Part shown: positions 26,687-37,155 of the stretch, one piece after another
How positions within the stretch are numbered: position 1 is the stretch's first letter
Layout: every line of letters begins with the position of its first letter
Source: Tannerella sp.
Lineage (GTDB): Bacteria > Bacteroidota > Bacteroidia > Bacteroidales > Tannerellaceae
Assembly (NCBI GenBank): GCA_031271805.1
Contig: JAISUX010000114.1
Span: 1-64,000 of the forward strand
DNA: 64,000 nucleotides
Direction of reading: 5' to 3'
Position numbers and translations under genes: made by a program
The notes under the pieces: model-generated
The model's database searches: none
What the model was told of the DNA's origin: nothing
The model's input: only the letters and a program-made list of their open reading frames with translations

Positions 26687-28846
26687 TTATTGCAAGATGT
26701 CGATGATTAGAGCTATATCCGACTGATCAATCCCGGCGGAGGTCAGTTCCGGTATGTCGCGCTCAAAATCTTTGCGGAAACTTTCGAAATCTCCATTAGC
26801 CGTTTCGATGGATTTTTTATAAAGTTCGACAGCCGTTTCGATATTCTGCAAAGCTAATTCCGTATGTCCTGCGTTCATAAAATCTTGCGAATCAGGCTTA
26901 TTGTCCATAATATTTTTGTAGTATTTGCGTGCTTGTTCGTAATTGCCGATGAGGAACGAGCACCACGCTATGGGTCGCCATGCCCGGTGTTTCTTTGTGT
27001 CCAAATAATCGACTTTGAAGAAATATTTCATCGCTTCGGTATAGTTTTTCAGTTCGAGGTAGCATGACCCGATGTTCACTAAAATAGGGATATTATCGGG
27101 TTCGAGTTTATCGTGGCGCAGGTAGTATTCGAGCGCTTTTTGCGTCTCATGCGTCGCGCGGAAACACTGCGCCATGCGTCGCAACAGCCATTTGCTGTCG
27201 GGATTTATCAGATCTGCTTTCGTGTAATCCTTGAGCGCACCCTTGAAATCGCCCGCAATCTGTCGGCAATACCCCATTTTTTGATATAACTCCTCGTTTA
27301 TTTCACTAGCCGACGCCTCCAAACGCTCATAAACGACAAGAGCATCCTCACAATAATTATTCCTCAAATAAAGTTCTGCTATTTTAGCAAGAAATTCATT
27401 GTCGTCCAAGTAAGATTGTAATAATGGTATATTGTGAATATCAAGTTTTTGAGCAAAAATATCTTTGTGTTCATTGCGGCGCGGATATAGTTTATGAAAA
27501 CGGTAAAGATCCTGAATAAACTGACTTACAATACATTCCGTCGTATAGTCTTTAGTCATCAAATTGCTCATGATATTTTCCTTAAATTCCGACATTTGAC
27601 TTATTATATTGTCTATCATAAACTTACGTTGCTGTTCGGGGACTTGCTTGATACTAAAATAGAAAGAAAACAAGTCGGAATTGCACATGAATTTCACCTG
27701 GTTGAATACCTCCATCGCTTCGGATATTTCATGGTCGTTACATAGCAACGAGATCCCTTTGTTGAAGGGCAAAAACCAATGGCTTATCTCATTGAAGAAG
27801 GGATAATTTTTTAGCTTTATGAATGTTGAGTGCATCACGTCGGCGCCTTCTTCCTGCAATTTCTGGTACTCTTCGAGTTTATTCTTTAAGTTAGGATTTT
27901 CGTCTATGATATTAAGCCATTCCGGGTTCATGAGGTCGTCGGGGTTGTCCCGGTCATGTTCGCTATCGTTTTCCAACTTGCCTCCGAAGAATTTAGACGT
28001 CAGTTTCATCATTTCGGGCATAATCTCGTCATTGATTTTGAGGGAAATTTTCTCTGTGTCGCGTGACAGGATGAACCGTTTGATGACATACGAAATGATT
28101 TTGACGAATTGTGTTGTTTCGGCGAGGCTGTCGAGGTGTTTCCCGATTTCGGGATAACATTCGAGGCGGTTACGGTAGAGGTAAAGGATTATCATCAGGC
28201 TGATGTAGGCGCGTATCCTGACTTCTTCGTCCTTGCTGAATGTAGTGTCAATCAGCAGTATCATCTTCCGTTTGTCGAAAACTTCTTGCAGTCCGAGCAA
28301 TAATGATGCGACAATTTGGCAGTTTAGCGCCGTAATATCGTCATGTTCCTCAGCTACGTTGTCGTTAAGGCTTTGCCGTAAAGCCGTTTCGTCGTTGTCT
28401 TTCAGGTAGTCGGTCGCCCAGATCGCTTTGAACAGTTGCGGCATGAATACTTCGACCTGTGCAAGGTTGTCGGTTTCATTCCCCTCGTTAATCTTGCGGA
28501 TAAGGTTCGCGATGCTCAATGACTGGTGGCGAAGTGTCCGCTGCTCGGAGTAGTAAGCCGCGGATGAAATGTCAATCAGCAGTTTCTGCTTGGCGCGGTC
28601 GGCCAATTCGTAGGCTGAAGCTAGCAATTCGTTGTAAATCTTATCCCTCATCGGGTCTTTTGTGCCTTTTGTATAGTAATAAAGTAGTTGCCCGTATGTT
28701 TCCCTGAGACTGTTTAATTCGTCCTGAAACATACTTGCGCCCCGTTCCGAAACAAGTTGCTGCAAGGCGTAAAACGCTGCTTTCAACTCTTTTCTGTCGA
28801 TAAATTCTATCGCCTGTTCGTAAGTTTTGATAATGTCCATTGTCAT
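26687..28846 (-). CDS. Large tetratricopeptide-repeat protein
   Basis: C-terminal TPR repeats (DALVVYERLEASASEINEELYQKMGYCRQIAGDFKGALKDYTKADLINPDSKWLLRRMAQCFRATHETQKALEYYLRHDKLEPDN...). Confidence 0.85.
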   Translation of the reverse strand: MTMDIIKTYEQAIEFIDRKELKAAFYALQQLVSERGASMFQDELNSLRETYGQLLYYYTKGTKDPMRDKIYNELLASAYELADRAKQKLLIDISSAAYYSEQRTLRHQSLSIANLIRKINEGNETDNLAQVEVFMPQLFKAIWATDYLKDNDETALRQSLNDNVAEEHDDITALNCQIVASLLLGLQEVFDKRKMILLIDTTFSKDEEVRIRAYISLMIILYLYRNRLECYPEIGKHLDSLAETTQFVKIISYVIKRFILSRDTEKISLKINDEIMPEMMKLTSKFFGGKLENDSEHDRDNPDDLMNPEWLNIIDENPNLKNKLEEYQKLQEEGADVMHSTFIKLKNYPFFNEISHWFLPFNKGISLLCNDHEISEAMEVFNQVKFMCNSDLFSFYFSIKQVPEQQRKFMIDNIISQMSEFKENIMSNLMTKDYTTECIVSQFIQDLYRFHKLYPRRNEHKDIFAQKLDIHNIPLLQSYLDDNEFLAKIAELYLRNNYCEDALVVYERLEASASEINEELYQKMGYCRQIAGDFKGALKDYTKADLINPDSKWLLRRMAQCFRATHETQKALEYYLRHDKLEPDNIPILVNIGSCYLELKNYTEAMKYFFKVDYLDTKKHRAWRPIAWCSFLIGNYEQARKYYKNIMDNKPDSQDFMNAGHTELALQNIETAVELYKKSIETANGDFESFRKDFERDIPELTSAGIDQSDIALIIDILQ

Positions 28847-28868
28847 TTTTTTCTAACAAAACACATGC

Positions 28869-28876
28869 CAAAAGTA
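28869..28876 (-). promoter_or_regulatory. Bacteroidetes -7 element (TACTTTTG) for the TPR gene
   Basis: caaaagta on the plus strand upstream of the TPR start; divergent with lepA. Confidence 0.55.
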
Positions 28877-28897
28877 GAATATTTTATTGATTATTCC

Positions 28898-28905
28898 TAT
28901 CTTTG
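28898..28905 (+). promoter_or_regulatory. Bacteroidetes -7 element (TATCTTTG) for lepA
   Basis: TATCTTTG 25 nt upstream of lepA ATG 28930. Confidence 0.6.
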
Positions 28906-28929
28906 CACCGAAATTTTATTATTTTCAAG

Positions 28930-30717
28930 ATGGAGCATATAAGGAATTTTTGCATCATAGCTCATATTGACCACGGCAAGAGCACCCTTGCGGACAGGCT
29001 TCTTGAATATACCAAAACTGTTGATGCCAAGGACATGCAGGAGCAGGTACTCGATGACATGGATCTTGAGCGCGAGCGCGGTATAACGATAAAAAGCCAT
29101 GCGATACAAATGGAGTACGACTACAAAGGCGAGAAGTATATTCTCAACCTTATAGACACTCCGGGGCATGTTGATTTTTCATACGAGGTATCGCGTTCGA
29201 TAGCCGCTTGCGAAGGGGCGTTGCTTATTGTTGACGCCGCGCAGGGCATCCAGGCGCAGACCATCTCGAATCTCTACATGGCCATCGAAAACGACCTTGA
29301 GATTATCCCTGTAATCAATAAAATAGATCTTCCGAGCGCAATGCCCGAAGACGTCGAAGACCAGATAGTAGATCTGCTCGGTAGCCCGCGCGAATCCATA
29401 CTTCGCGCCAGCGGTAAGACCGGCGAAGGGGTTTATGATATCATCGACGCTATTATTGAGCGGATACCGGCTCCCAAAGGCGACCCTGACGCCCCATTGC
29501 AGTGCCTTATCTTCGATTCCGTCTTCAATTCTTTCCGTGGAATTATAGCCTATTTCAAGGTCGTCAACGGCGTTATACGCAAGGGTGATCTCGTGAAATT
29601 TATCAACACCGAAAAAGAATACGACGCGGACGAGGTGGGCGTCCTCAAACTCGACATGTGTCCGCGTCCGGAAGTCCGTACTGGCGATGTCGGGTATATC
29701 ATATCGGGTATAAAGACATCGAAAGAAGTGAGGGTGGGCGATACCATAACTCACGTCAAGAACCCTGCGAAAGAAGGCATTGCCGGCTTTGAGGAAGTTA
29801 AGTCGATGGTCTTTGCCGGCGTGTATCCTATTGATACCGAGGACTTTGAAAATCTGCGCGCCTCGCTTGAGAAGTTGCAGTTAAACGATGCTTCGCTGAC
29901 TTTCCAACCCGAAAGTTCCGCCGCCTTGGGCTTTGGTTTCCGTTGTGGTTTCCTCGGTCTGCTGCACATGGAAATCGTGCAGGAACGCCTTGACCGTGAG
30001 TTCAATATGGACGTCATCACGACCGTTCCCAACGTGTCCTATAAGGTCTATGATCGCAAAGGCAATTGTATTGAGGTTCATAACCCCAGCGGCCTGCCCG
30101 ACCCCACTCTCATCGACCATATCGACGAACCCTATATCCGGGCTTCCGTCATCACGCAGACTACCTATATCGGCCCTATAATGACCCTCTGCCTCGGCAA
30201 ACGCGGAATACTCATTAAGCAGGAATACATCACGGGAAACCGCATCGAAATCATATACGACCTGCCCCTCGGCGAGATAGTCATCGACTTTTACGACAAA
30301 CTAAAGAGCATCTCGAAAGGTTATGCCTCATTCGACTACCATCTGCATGACTATCGCCCCAGCAAACTCGTTAAGCTCGACATACTCCTGAACGGCGAAT
30401 CGGTTGACGCCCTTTCGACGCTGACACATGTTGACAACAGCGTGGCGTTCGGCCGTCGCATGTGTGAGAAACTCAAGGAACTAATCCCCCGTCAGCAGTT
30501 CGACATAGCGATACAGGCCGCCATAGGAGCAAAAATTATCGCCCGTGAAACCGTCAAGGCCGTCCGTAAAGATGTGACAGCTAAGTGTTACGGCGGCGAT
30601 ATAACCCGCAAGCGCAAATTGCTCGAAAAACAGAAAGAAGGCAAAAAGCGCATGAAGCAAATAGGCACCGTCGAAGTCCCCCAAAAGGCCTTCCTCGCCG
30701 TATTGAAACTCGACTAA
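28930..30717 (+). CDS. lepA: Elongation factor 4 (LepA)
   Basis: [66 protein letters not shown]. Confidence 0.97.
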   Translation: MEHIRNFCIIAHIDHGKSTLADRLLEYTKTVDAKDMQEQVLDDMDLERERGITIKSHAIQMEYDYKGEKYILNLIDTPGHVDFSYEVSRSIAACEGALLIVDAAQGIQAQTISNLYMAIENDLEIIPVINKIDLPSAMPEDVEDQIVDLLGSPRESILRASGKTGEGVYDIIDAIIERIPAPKGDPDAPLQCLIFDSVFNSFRGIIAYFKVVNGVIRKGDLVKFINTEKEYDADEVGVLKLDMCPRPEVRTGDVGYIISGIKTSKEVRVGDTITHVKNPAKEGIAGFEEVKSMVFAGVYPIDTEDFENLRASLEKLQLNDASLTFQPESSAALGFGFRCGFLGLLHMEIVQERLDREFNMDVITTVPNVSYKVYDRKGNCIEVHNPSGLPDPTLIDHIDEPYIRASVITQTTYIGPIMTLCLGKRGILIKQEYITGNRIEIIYDLPLGEIVIDFYDKLKSISKGYASFDYHLHDYRPSKLVKLDILLNGESVDALSTLTHVDNSVAFGRRMCEKLKELIPRQQFDIAIQAAIGAKIIARETVKAVRKDVTAKCYGGDITRKRKLLEKQKEGKKRMKQIGTVEVPQKAFLAVLKLD

Positions 30718-32621
30718 ACTTTAAGCCGCGCCTTTAGGCGTTTCAACATTTTGCTGCTTATACATTGCATCAGTAGCGAACAGAGAAATCTCCCAAATAC
30801 CGGGCAAGCAGCCATTATTGAGCCGGTAAACCAAAACGGCCTGATATTTTTGTTTCCCGACAACCGTCCGAACATTCCTTGCAGGAAATTTGTGTTTATG
30901 AACGAATTTGTCCCGTCAATGTCTTTTGACGATAATTCTTTGAATATCAGTGCTTCTTTTCGTGAGGGGTATTTGAAAAACATGTTCAAAGACTTTGCAC
31001 CGCAATATAGGAAACTTTGACTTATCCTTTCGCTCAAGTCCGGAAATTTCGACAATATTTCGACGACAGCCATGACGTTGTCCGTATTTATACGGCATAA
31101 TTCTTCGCAATCCGAGTTGTCTTCACCCTCGAAAACAGCCTTCACGCCCTCTCCGTCCTCAATATAGCCGATTGTGGACGACTGGGTTGTCAGCGAGAAA
31201 TAATGTTCGAAAATGGGGATGAAATGTACGTTGTCACGCATCTCCATCATAGAGTTGTAAGGATTTCTCATGTCGTAGAGGGCATAATTAGAGATAATCC
31301 CGAAATAATAAGTGTAAATACTTTCATAGCCTTCCTTAGCCAAAATCTTGTTCAGTGCGAGGCGGCAACTCATTCCCCAACCCAAATCTACGATGGCCGA
31401 TTGTCGGGCGTTTTCCGGTAACTTTTCTTGATGTAAATATCTCATTAACAGTCCTCTTGCTGCTTCCGACCGCTTTTGCAAAGTCTCTTTTATCCCTGCC
31501 TTCTGCATAGATTGTATGAAGATAGGGATTGATTGCCTGTCGAGCCTCTGCATCAGGAAGTTATCGTCGTAATCGAGGTTATCGGCAATGACTTTGTCTT
31601 CAAGTCCGAACATCTGCGTCAATAGTTTGTAAGGCGAATAATTGTGCAGCATCCCGAAGGCCGCGAAGTCGTCAGGATCGCAATCATACAGCGAAGGCAG
31701 CCATAAAGCCCGTCTTGATAACCTGATGTACGACAGGCTGATTTCGGGATAAAGCGACGAGATTTTTTGCGCGATATTATAAAAAATCCAACTGTCCCTC
31801 GCGGTGAAATAAAGATGTTTGAACCCTTTCCTGCGCGCATCTTCAAACACATGGAAAACGTAGGGAATATAAGCCGGTGCAATTACGTCTGCAGCTATGT
31901 TAATTTTCTCATTATAAGTATTTTGTATTCTGACGGCACGACATGCTCCGGCAAGTAACCCGCACATTTCCCGGTCGGGCGATTGAGGCGCGTTTTTCAG
32001 CCATAGTTTCTCATATCGCGAATATTTGTGCCTGAGTCGGTGTGCATGTATGCCTAATCGCATGGGAATCAGGACGTCACTGATAAGATTGTCCCCGAAA
32101 TGATGCCATCCTTTAAAGTTGATGCCTAATGTATCCGCCACGAAGCGGAACAGTGCGCCGGAGCGTTTCGACACCCCGTGCTCACCCGAAATAAAGATCT
32201 TGTCGCCATAGTTCCAAAACCCGAACTTTTCCAATATCTTTTGTAAGAATATCGACGGCAGATACATGTCCGAAATGAATATTATTGATCGGCCTCCCTT
32301 GTGCAGCGCTACTATCTTTTCAAGCGTAGCGTGCGCCGGAAGTAACAGATCTTCTTCCGCCGCCATTTCCAAGTCTATCATGCGATTTTTCGTCTGCCCG
32401 ATACTTTCAGCGTCAAAGCAGTCGTAAATCTCGCTTATCGTGACGGCTTCCTTTTTCAGCGAATATTTTGCATCGTATTCGGCTTGTATCCTGCGTTTTA
32501 CGAAGTCGGAGACAAAAGCCGTATCAGGGCATAGACGCCGGGCAATAAGCGAAAAAACCATTTGTGGCGACCCGCAGGCGCGTATCAGACAAGTGTCGAA
32601 AATATCAAAGGAATAAGTCAT
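30714..32621 (-). CDS. HAD-superfamily hydrolase with long C-terminal extension
   Basis: [21 protein letters not shown] ... [26 protein letters not shown] ... [22 protein letters not shown] (HAD motifs I-IV). Confidence 0.85.
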   Translation of the reverse strand: MTYSFDIFDTCLIRACGSPQMVFSLIARRLCPDTAFVSDFVKRRIQAEYDAKYSLKKEAVTISEIYDCFDAESIGQTKNRMIDLEMAAEEDLLLPAHATLEKIVALHKGGRSIIFISDMYLPSIFLQKILEKFGFWNYGDKIFISGEHGVSKRSGALFRFVADTLGINFKGWHHFGDNLISDVLIPMRLGIHAHRLRHKYSRYEKLWLKNAPQSPDREMCGLLAGACRAVRIQNTYNEKINIAADVIAPAYIPYVFHVFEDARRKGFKHLYFTARDSWIFYNIAQKISSLYPEISLSYIRLSRRALWLPSLYDCDPDDFAAFGMLHNYSPYKLLTQMFGLEDKVIADNLDYDDNFLMQRLDRQSIPIFIQSMQKAGIKETLQKRSEAARGLLMRYLHQEKLPENARQSAIVDLGWGMSCRLALNKILAKEGYESIYTYYFGIISNYALYDMRNPYNSMMEMRDNVHFIPIFEHYFSLTTQSSTIGYIEDGEGVKAVFEGEDNSDCEELCRINTDNVMAVVEILSKFPDLSERISQSFLYCGAKSLNMFFKYPSRKEALIFKELSSKDIDGTNSFINTNFLQGMFGRLSGNKNIRPFWFTGSIMAACPVFGRFLCSLLMQCISSKMLKRLKARLKV

Positions 32622-32641
32622 AAATAAAACGGTTTGGACGA

Positions 32642-32649
32642 CAAAGATA
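32642..32649 (-). promoter_or_regulatory. Bacteroidetes -7 element (TATCTTTG) for the HAD gene
   Basis: caaagata on the plus strand upstream of the minus-strand gene. Confidence 0.55.
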
Positions 32650-32689
32650 CAATTTTTTTGATAATGCGCATTTTTTGAAAGATTTTTTA

Positions 32690-32697
32690 TATTTTTG
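32690..32697 (+). promoter_or_regulatory. Bacteroidetes -7 element (TATTTTTG) for the hybrid regulator
   Basis: TATTTTTG 19 nt upstream of ATG 32716. Confidence 0.5.
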
Positions 32698-32715
32698 TGG
32701 GATAAAATAATATAT

Positions 32716-35700
32716 ATGAGAACGATTCTTGCGACTTTTTTGTGCTTATTTATCTGTTTGTCAATGGTTTTGGCGGATGGAACCTATGTGTTCCGGCATA
32801 TTGATATTGCGGATGGGTTGGCCGACAATCAGATACGCAGTATAACGATGACAGCCGATGGGCGCCTTTCTGTCACAGCCCGGACTTCGCTGAATATCTA
32901 TGATGGGGTCTCGTTCGAATATATCTTTCAAAACACAAGTATGCGTTACTATTGGAACTACAACCGTTTTCTGAAAGATCGCTATTCTTTTCGCGAGTAT
33001 TACGACGTCGAAGGGCGCTTGTGGACAAAAACGCCGACTTACCTGACGCTGTTCGACGTCAACCGTAACAGCTTCATTGCCAACATTGACAGTGTGCTGA
33101 ACGACTTCGGCGTCAGCGGCTCACTCAAGAATCTGTTTATTGACGCCGGCAGTTATTGGTTTCTGACGGAAGACAATGTTTTGTCGCGCTACGACGTAGC
33201 GACGCGGCAACTGAGCATTGTGGACGAATGTAATGGCGACGACGGCCTTCCCTACGAGATGGCTATGTACAAGAACCTGTGTTGGATACTCTATTCAGGC
33301 GGTTTGCTGAAATGCTATGACGCTGATTCGGGAGAATTCATTATGAAAGATGATTTCTTTACGGATAAAATCAATGAGGCGAGCAATTTTGTCGGTTTTA
33401 AGGCGACTTCGAACGGCGATTTATGGCTTATGTACAATCATGCCGTATATTTTTGCGACCGTATAAGTCGGCAATGGCGCAAGATGGCGACGATCAGCGG
33501 GACGTCGAATTTTTTCACCTGCATGGCGCTCGACCGCGATGAGAACGTATGGGTGGGAACGTCGTGGTCGGGGCTGCGACGTATCGACGCCATAAGTCAT
33601 AATGTGGACATAATCAACGTATTGCCTTTAGACAACGGCGGATACATTAACAACGATATACAGTGTGTATTCGTTGACCCCAATAACGGATTGTGGGTAG
33701 GAACGCTTTGGCAGGGTATCTGCTACTATAACCCTGCGCGACGGAAGTTCAAACTTGTACAAACCCGGCAGGCCGAAACGCACGTTACCAACGAATCTAT
33801 CCGCTGCTTTTTTGAAGACGACGACGGCACAATCCTGCTCGGCACGGCGTACGACGGTGTATTAAGGTATAATCCGAAAACAGGCGACGTCAGCCTGGCA
33901 TTTGAAAACATCGTGCCCAAAGGAATTGTCCTGTCGTTCTATCGCGACCGTTCCGAGCGTCTTTGGATAGGCACATTCCTGTCGGGTTTTTATTGCATCG
34001 ACGGAAAGACCGTTCGTCGGTACAATAATTACACCCTTGCAGAAAGTGATTTTACCAATCAAAATGTGTCCCGTTCGATTTACGAAGACCCTAACGGGCG
34101 TTTTTGGGTAAGCGTTGCTAACCAGGGAGTTGGCGAACTGTTCCCTGAGACGGGTAAGATAGTGATGCTTCGGGACAAACATCCGGAAATAGCTTTTCAC
34201 CGGATAAATTTCGGTTTTTATCCCATTGATAATAATATGTTTGCGGCTTATGGAGAAAGCGGCGTTTACTTTTATAACACTAATACCGACAGTATCCTGA
34301 TTCCACCGGAAAACGCCAATTTGATTCATTATTGCATCATAAAAGACCACCTTGGGCGCTATTTATACGGTACAGAGCAAGGTATCCGAATATTTGACCC
34401 TCGCAATAGGCAATCATATACTGTTGATATGAAGAACGGACTGCCTAACAACAATGTTTATTCAATAGAAGAAGACGATAGCGGGATATTCTGGGCATCG
34501 ACCGCGACAGGAATTACAAAGATCGGAATATCGGATGATTACAAGTTTTCGTTAGTGAATTTCGATAGGGATGACGGTTTACAGAACGGAAAATTTTTTG
34601 AAAATTCATCCCTGAAAACGCGAGATGGCGTCATGTATTTCGGCGGTTATAATGGTTTTAATATATTCAATCCGTCGCAAATGACTTATAATGAGAGTGA
34701 TAATAAGCCGGTATTTACTGCTCTAAGGTTGTTTAATAGTCCGATTGACGAGAAAACGCAATTTAATGACCGGAAAATCCTTGACTATCCGCTCCGTAAC
34801 ACGAAAGAAATCCGTCTCCGATATAATGAGAACTACATAACTATCGAATTTTCGGGGCTTAACTTCGTCAACCCTGCACGTACATATTTTCGGTATAAAC
34901 TTGAGAACTACGAACAAAACTGGAATGAAACGCCGGCAATAAGCCTTGGAAGCGCTACTTATACCGGATTGTTGCCCGGTACATACAGGTTTTCGGTCTA
35001 TTCGGCAAACAGTGACAAAGTGTGGAGTAAACAACCGGCTGAAATCACATTCATTATTTCGCCTCCTTTCTGGAAAACGATTTACGCATATATCATATAT
35101 GCGCTTGTAATTGCGATGGTTATTATTCTGATAATAAGGCTTGTATCCGCTATGATCAGGCGTAGGCGTGAGGAAAAAGCGAAGATAGAAAAAGAAAAGC
35201 AAAAGGCAGAACTCGACCGGTTGAAAGCCCGCTTCTTTACGAATGTAAGCCATGAATTTCGCACTCCTTTGACGCTTATTCTGTCGCCGTTAGAAGCGCT
35301 AATCAAGACGGAAACCAATGAAAACCTGCGCAGCAAACTGTCGAATATTAGAAAAAATGTCCGCAACTTGTTAGATCTTGTAAATCAGCTGCTTGACTTC
35401 CGCAAGTTGGAAATGAAAGGCGAAGTACTGCATCTTGGTTGTGGCGACATTGTTGAATTTACGGAGATGTTTTTTCACTCCTTCAAAGACATGTCCGAAA
35501 GCGAACAAAAAGATATCATCTTGAATATCAATGAAGAAACGCTCTATATGTATTTCGACTCCGATAAGCTGCTTAAAATTCTTAACAACTTGCTTTCCAA
35601 CGCTTTCAAATACACACCGGTGGGAGGATGTATAACGGTTTCGCTCGCAAAAACCATACAGGAAGGGCGTGAATATGCCTTGCTGCAGGTGGCGGATTCG

Positions 35701-36753
35701 GGTGCAGGCATACCGGCGGAAAAGCTCGAACACATTTTCGAGCGGTTTTACCAAGTGGAAAATCGCAGTGTGAACAGTCAAGGCAGCGGTATCGGTCTGC
35801 ACTTAGTCCAGGAATATGTGAACCTGCATCAGGGGCAAATCACCGTAGAAAGCCAAGTGGGTAAGGGGTCGGTCTTTTCGGTGATGATTCCGACAGACTT
35901 GCAGCCGGAAAAGACTGTTGAAGCAGAGGATAAACCTGAACGTCTTGAGGCTGCCGACGACGAGGTTGCAGCCGCGAAATCGACATCAGGCAACAAGCAT
36001 ACTATTGAGATAGTTGAAGATAATGCCGAGTTCCGCCGTTTCATGACGGAGCAACTGTCTGATAAATACCTTATTATAGAAGCCTCCGACGGCGAGGAGG
36101 GCGAACAGTTGGCATTAAAAGAATTTCCCGACCTGCTAATCACCGACCTGATGATGCCTAAGGTTGACGGGGTTGAACTGTGCAAACGCATCAAAAGCAA
36201 TATTGAGACCTCGCATATCCCTGTTATCATGCTGACAGCCAGGGCTTCCGAAGAATCGAGATATTCCGGCTACGAGGCAGGCGCCGACGAGTATATCTCC
36301 AAACCGTTCAATTTGGATATTTTACTTCTGAGAATCACCAAATTGATAGAACAACAGGATCGCCACAAAGCGGAGTTTCACAAAACAGTAGAGGTCTCGC
36401 CGAGCAAAATTACTATCACGTCGTTAGACGAGAAACTACTCTCAAAAGCTCTGCAATGCGTTGAAAATAATATAGATAACACGGAGTATTCCATTTCCGA
36501 CCTGGGCGAGGAACTCGGCTTGAGCCGTCCTAACCTTTACCGTAAGATAGGGTCGATAACGGGCGAGACGCCTGCGGATTTCATCCGCTCTATCCGCCTC
36601 AAACGCGCCGCCCAACTGCTTCGCGACACCGACCTTAGTATATCCGAGGTAGCCGACAGTATCGGCTTCAACAACATCAAATACTTCAACATCCATTTCA
36701 AAGAGGCGTTTTCCGCCACCCCATCCAAATATCGAAAAAATGTTTTGCGTTAA
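32716..36753 (+). CDS. Hybrid two-component system sensor/regulator (HTCS: Reg_prop propeller, Y_Y_Y, HisKA, HATPase, REC, AraC HTH)
   Basis: FFTNVSHEFRTPLTLILSPLEALI (H-box), GSGIGLHLVQEYVNLHQG, LLITDLMMPKVDGVELC (REC), AraC-type HTH at C-terminus, N-terminal signal peptide and periplasmic propeller repeats. Confidence 0.95.
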   Translation: MRTILATFLCLFICLSMVLADGTYVFRHIDIADGLADNQIRSITMTADGRLSVTARTSLNIYDGVSFEYIFQNTSMRYYWNYNRFLKDRYSFREYYDVEGRLWTKTPTYLTLFDVNRNSFIANIDSVLNDFGVSGSLKNLFIDAGSYWFLTEDNVLSRYDVATRQLSIVDECNGDDGLPYEMAMYKNLCWILYSGGLLKCYDADSGEFIMKDDFFTDKINEASNFVGFKATSNGDLWLMYNHAVYFCDRISRQWRKMATISGTSNFFTCMALDRDENVWVGTSWSGLRRIDAISHNVDIINVLPLDNGGYINNDIQCVFVDPNNGLWVGTLWQGICYYNPARRKFKLVQTRQAETHVTNESIRCFFEDDDGTILLGTAYDGVLRYNPKTGDVSLAFENIVPKGIVLSFYRDRSERLWIGTFLSGFYCIDGKTVRRYNNYTLAESDFTNQNVSRSIYEDPNGRFWVSVANQGVGELFPETGKIVMLRDKHPEIAFHRINFGFYPIDNNMFAAYGESGVYFYNTNTDSILIPPENANLIHYCIIKDHLGRYLYGTEQGIRIFDPRNRQSYTVDMKNGLPNNNVYSIEEDDSGIFWASTATGITKIGISDDYKFSLVNFDRDDGLQNGKFFENSSLKTRDGVMYFGGYNGFNIFNPSQMTYNESDNKPVFTALRLFNSPIDEKTQFNDRKILDYPLRNTKEIRLRYNENYITIEFSGLNFVNPARTYFRYKLENYEQNWNETPAISLGSATYTGLLPGTYRFSVYSANSDKVWSKQPAEITFIISPPFWKTIYAYIIYALVIAMVIILIIRLVSAMIRRRREEKAKIEKEKQKAELDRLKARFFTNVSHEFRTPLTLILSPLEALIKTETNENLRSKLSNIRKNVRNLLDLVNQLLDFRKLEMKGEVLHLGCGDIVEFTEMFFHSFKDMSESEQKDIILNINEETLYMYFDSDKLLKILNNLLSNAFKYTPVGGCITVSLAKTIQEGREYALLQVADSGAGIPAEKLEHIFERFYQVENRSVNSQGSGIGLHLVQEYVNLHQGQITVESQVGKGSVFSVMIPTDLQPEKTVEAEDKPERLEAADDEVAAAKSTSGNKHTIEIVEDNAEFRRFMTEQLSDKYLIIEASDGEEGEQLALKEFPDLLITDLMMPKVDGVELCKRIKSNIETSHIPVIMLTARASEESRYSGYEAGADEYISKPFNLDILLLRITKLIEQQDRHKAEFHKTVEVSPSKITITSLDEKLLSKALQCVENNIDNTEYSISDLGEELGLSRPNLYRKIGSITGETPADFIRSIRLKRAAQLLRDTDLSISEVADSIGFNNIKYFNIHFKEAFSATPSKYRKNVLR

Positions 36754-36766
36754 GGGTGAAAAATCT

Positions 36767-36976
36767 TCATTTTGCAAACAGCAGGCTGCCAAATGATGGC
36801 TGGTCGCGTTCAAAACCTTCCGGTCGAATTTTAGATAAAACTTGTTGAGTATAAGGCATTTGTAGGCCTCTTCGTATTACGTAGTGATTAAACGCTTTAT
36901 CAGCGTATTTCGAAGCCAATACCGCCAATACCCGGAGATACCTAGAATAGATTCTTTGTACTTCATAAAACAACAA
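36767..36976 (-). CDS. Small hypothetical ORF (69 aa, TTG start) overlapping a 29-aa ATG ORF (36877-36966)
   Basis: ORF track plus a TAnnTTTG promoter upstream; competing frames, no recognised domain. Confidence 0.25.
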   Translation of the reverse strand: MLFYEVQRIYSRYLRVLAVLASKYADKAFNHYVIRRGLQMPYTQQVLSKIRPEGFERDQPSFGSLLFAK

Positions 36977-36979
36977 ATT

Positions 36980-37005
36980 AAATTAGTAAAATAAATTAGT
37001 AAAAA
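36980..37005. repeat. Tandem 13-bp direct repeat
   Basis: AAATTAGTAAAAT (36980-36992) + AAATTAGTAAAAA (36993-37005). Confidence 0.7.
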
Positions 37006-37012
37006 TATGCTG

Positions 37013-37020
37013 CAAAAGTA
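37013..37020 (-). promoter_or_regulatory. Bacteroidetes -7 element (TACTTTTG) for the small minus-strand unit
   Basis: caaaagta on the plus strand, about 50 nt upstream of ATG 36966. Confidence 0.5.
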
Positions 37021-37043
37021 CACTCTTTCGCACTGATGAAATA

Positions 37044-37095
37044 GGACAATTCGTCTCAAATATTAGGTCAATTTGTCTCAAAGTTTGTCTCAAAG
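37044..37095. repeat. Three imperfect GTCTCAAA-containing direct repeats
   Basis: GGACAATTCGTCTCAAATATTA, GGTCAATTTGTCTCAAAG, TTTGTCTCAAAG in immediate succession. Confidence 0.75.
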
Positions 37096-37155
37096 CTCGA
37101 TTTTGTATGTTTTTCTGAAAAAAAGTATTAGACGGAAACTTATATGCAGCGTAGT

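Noticed and set aside
29179-29754. 191-aa minus-strand ORF opposite lepA
   Set aside because: Antisense to a conserved GTPase gene with no promoter or domain support.
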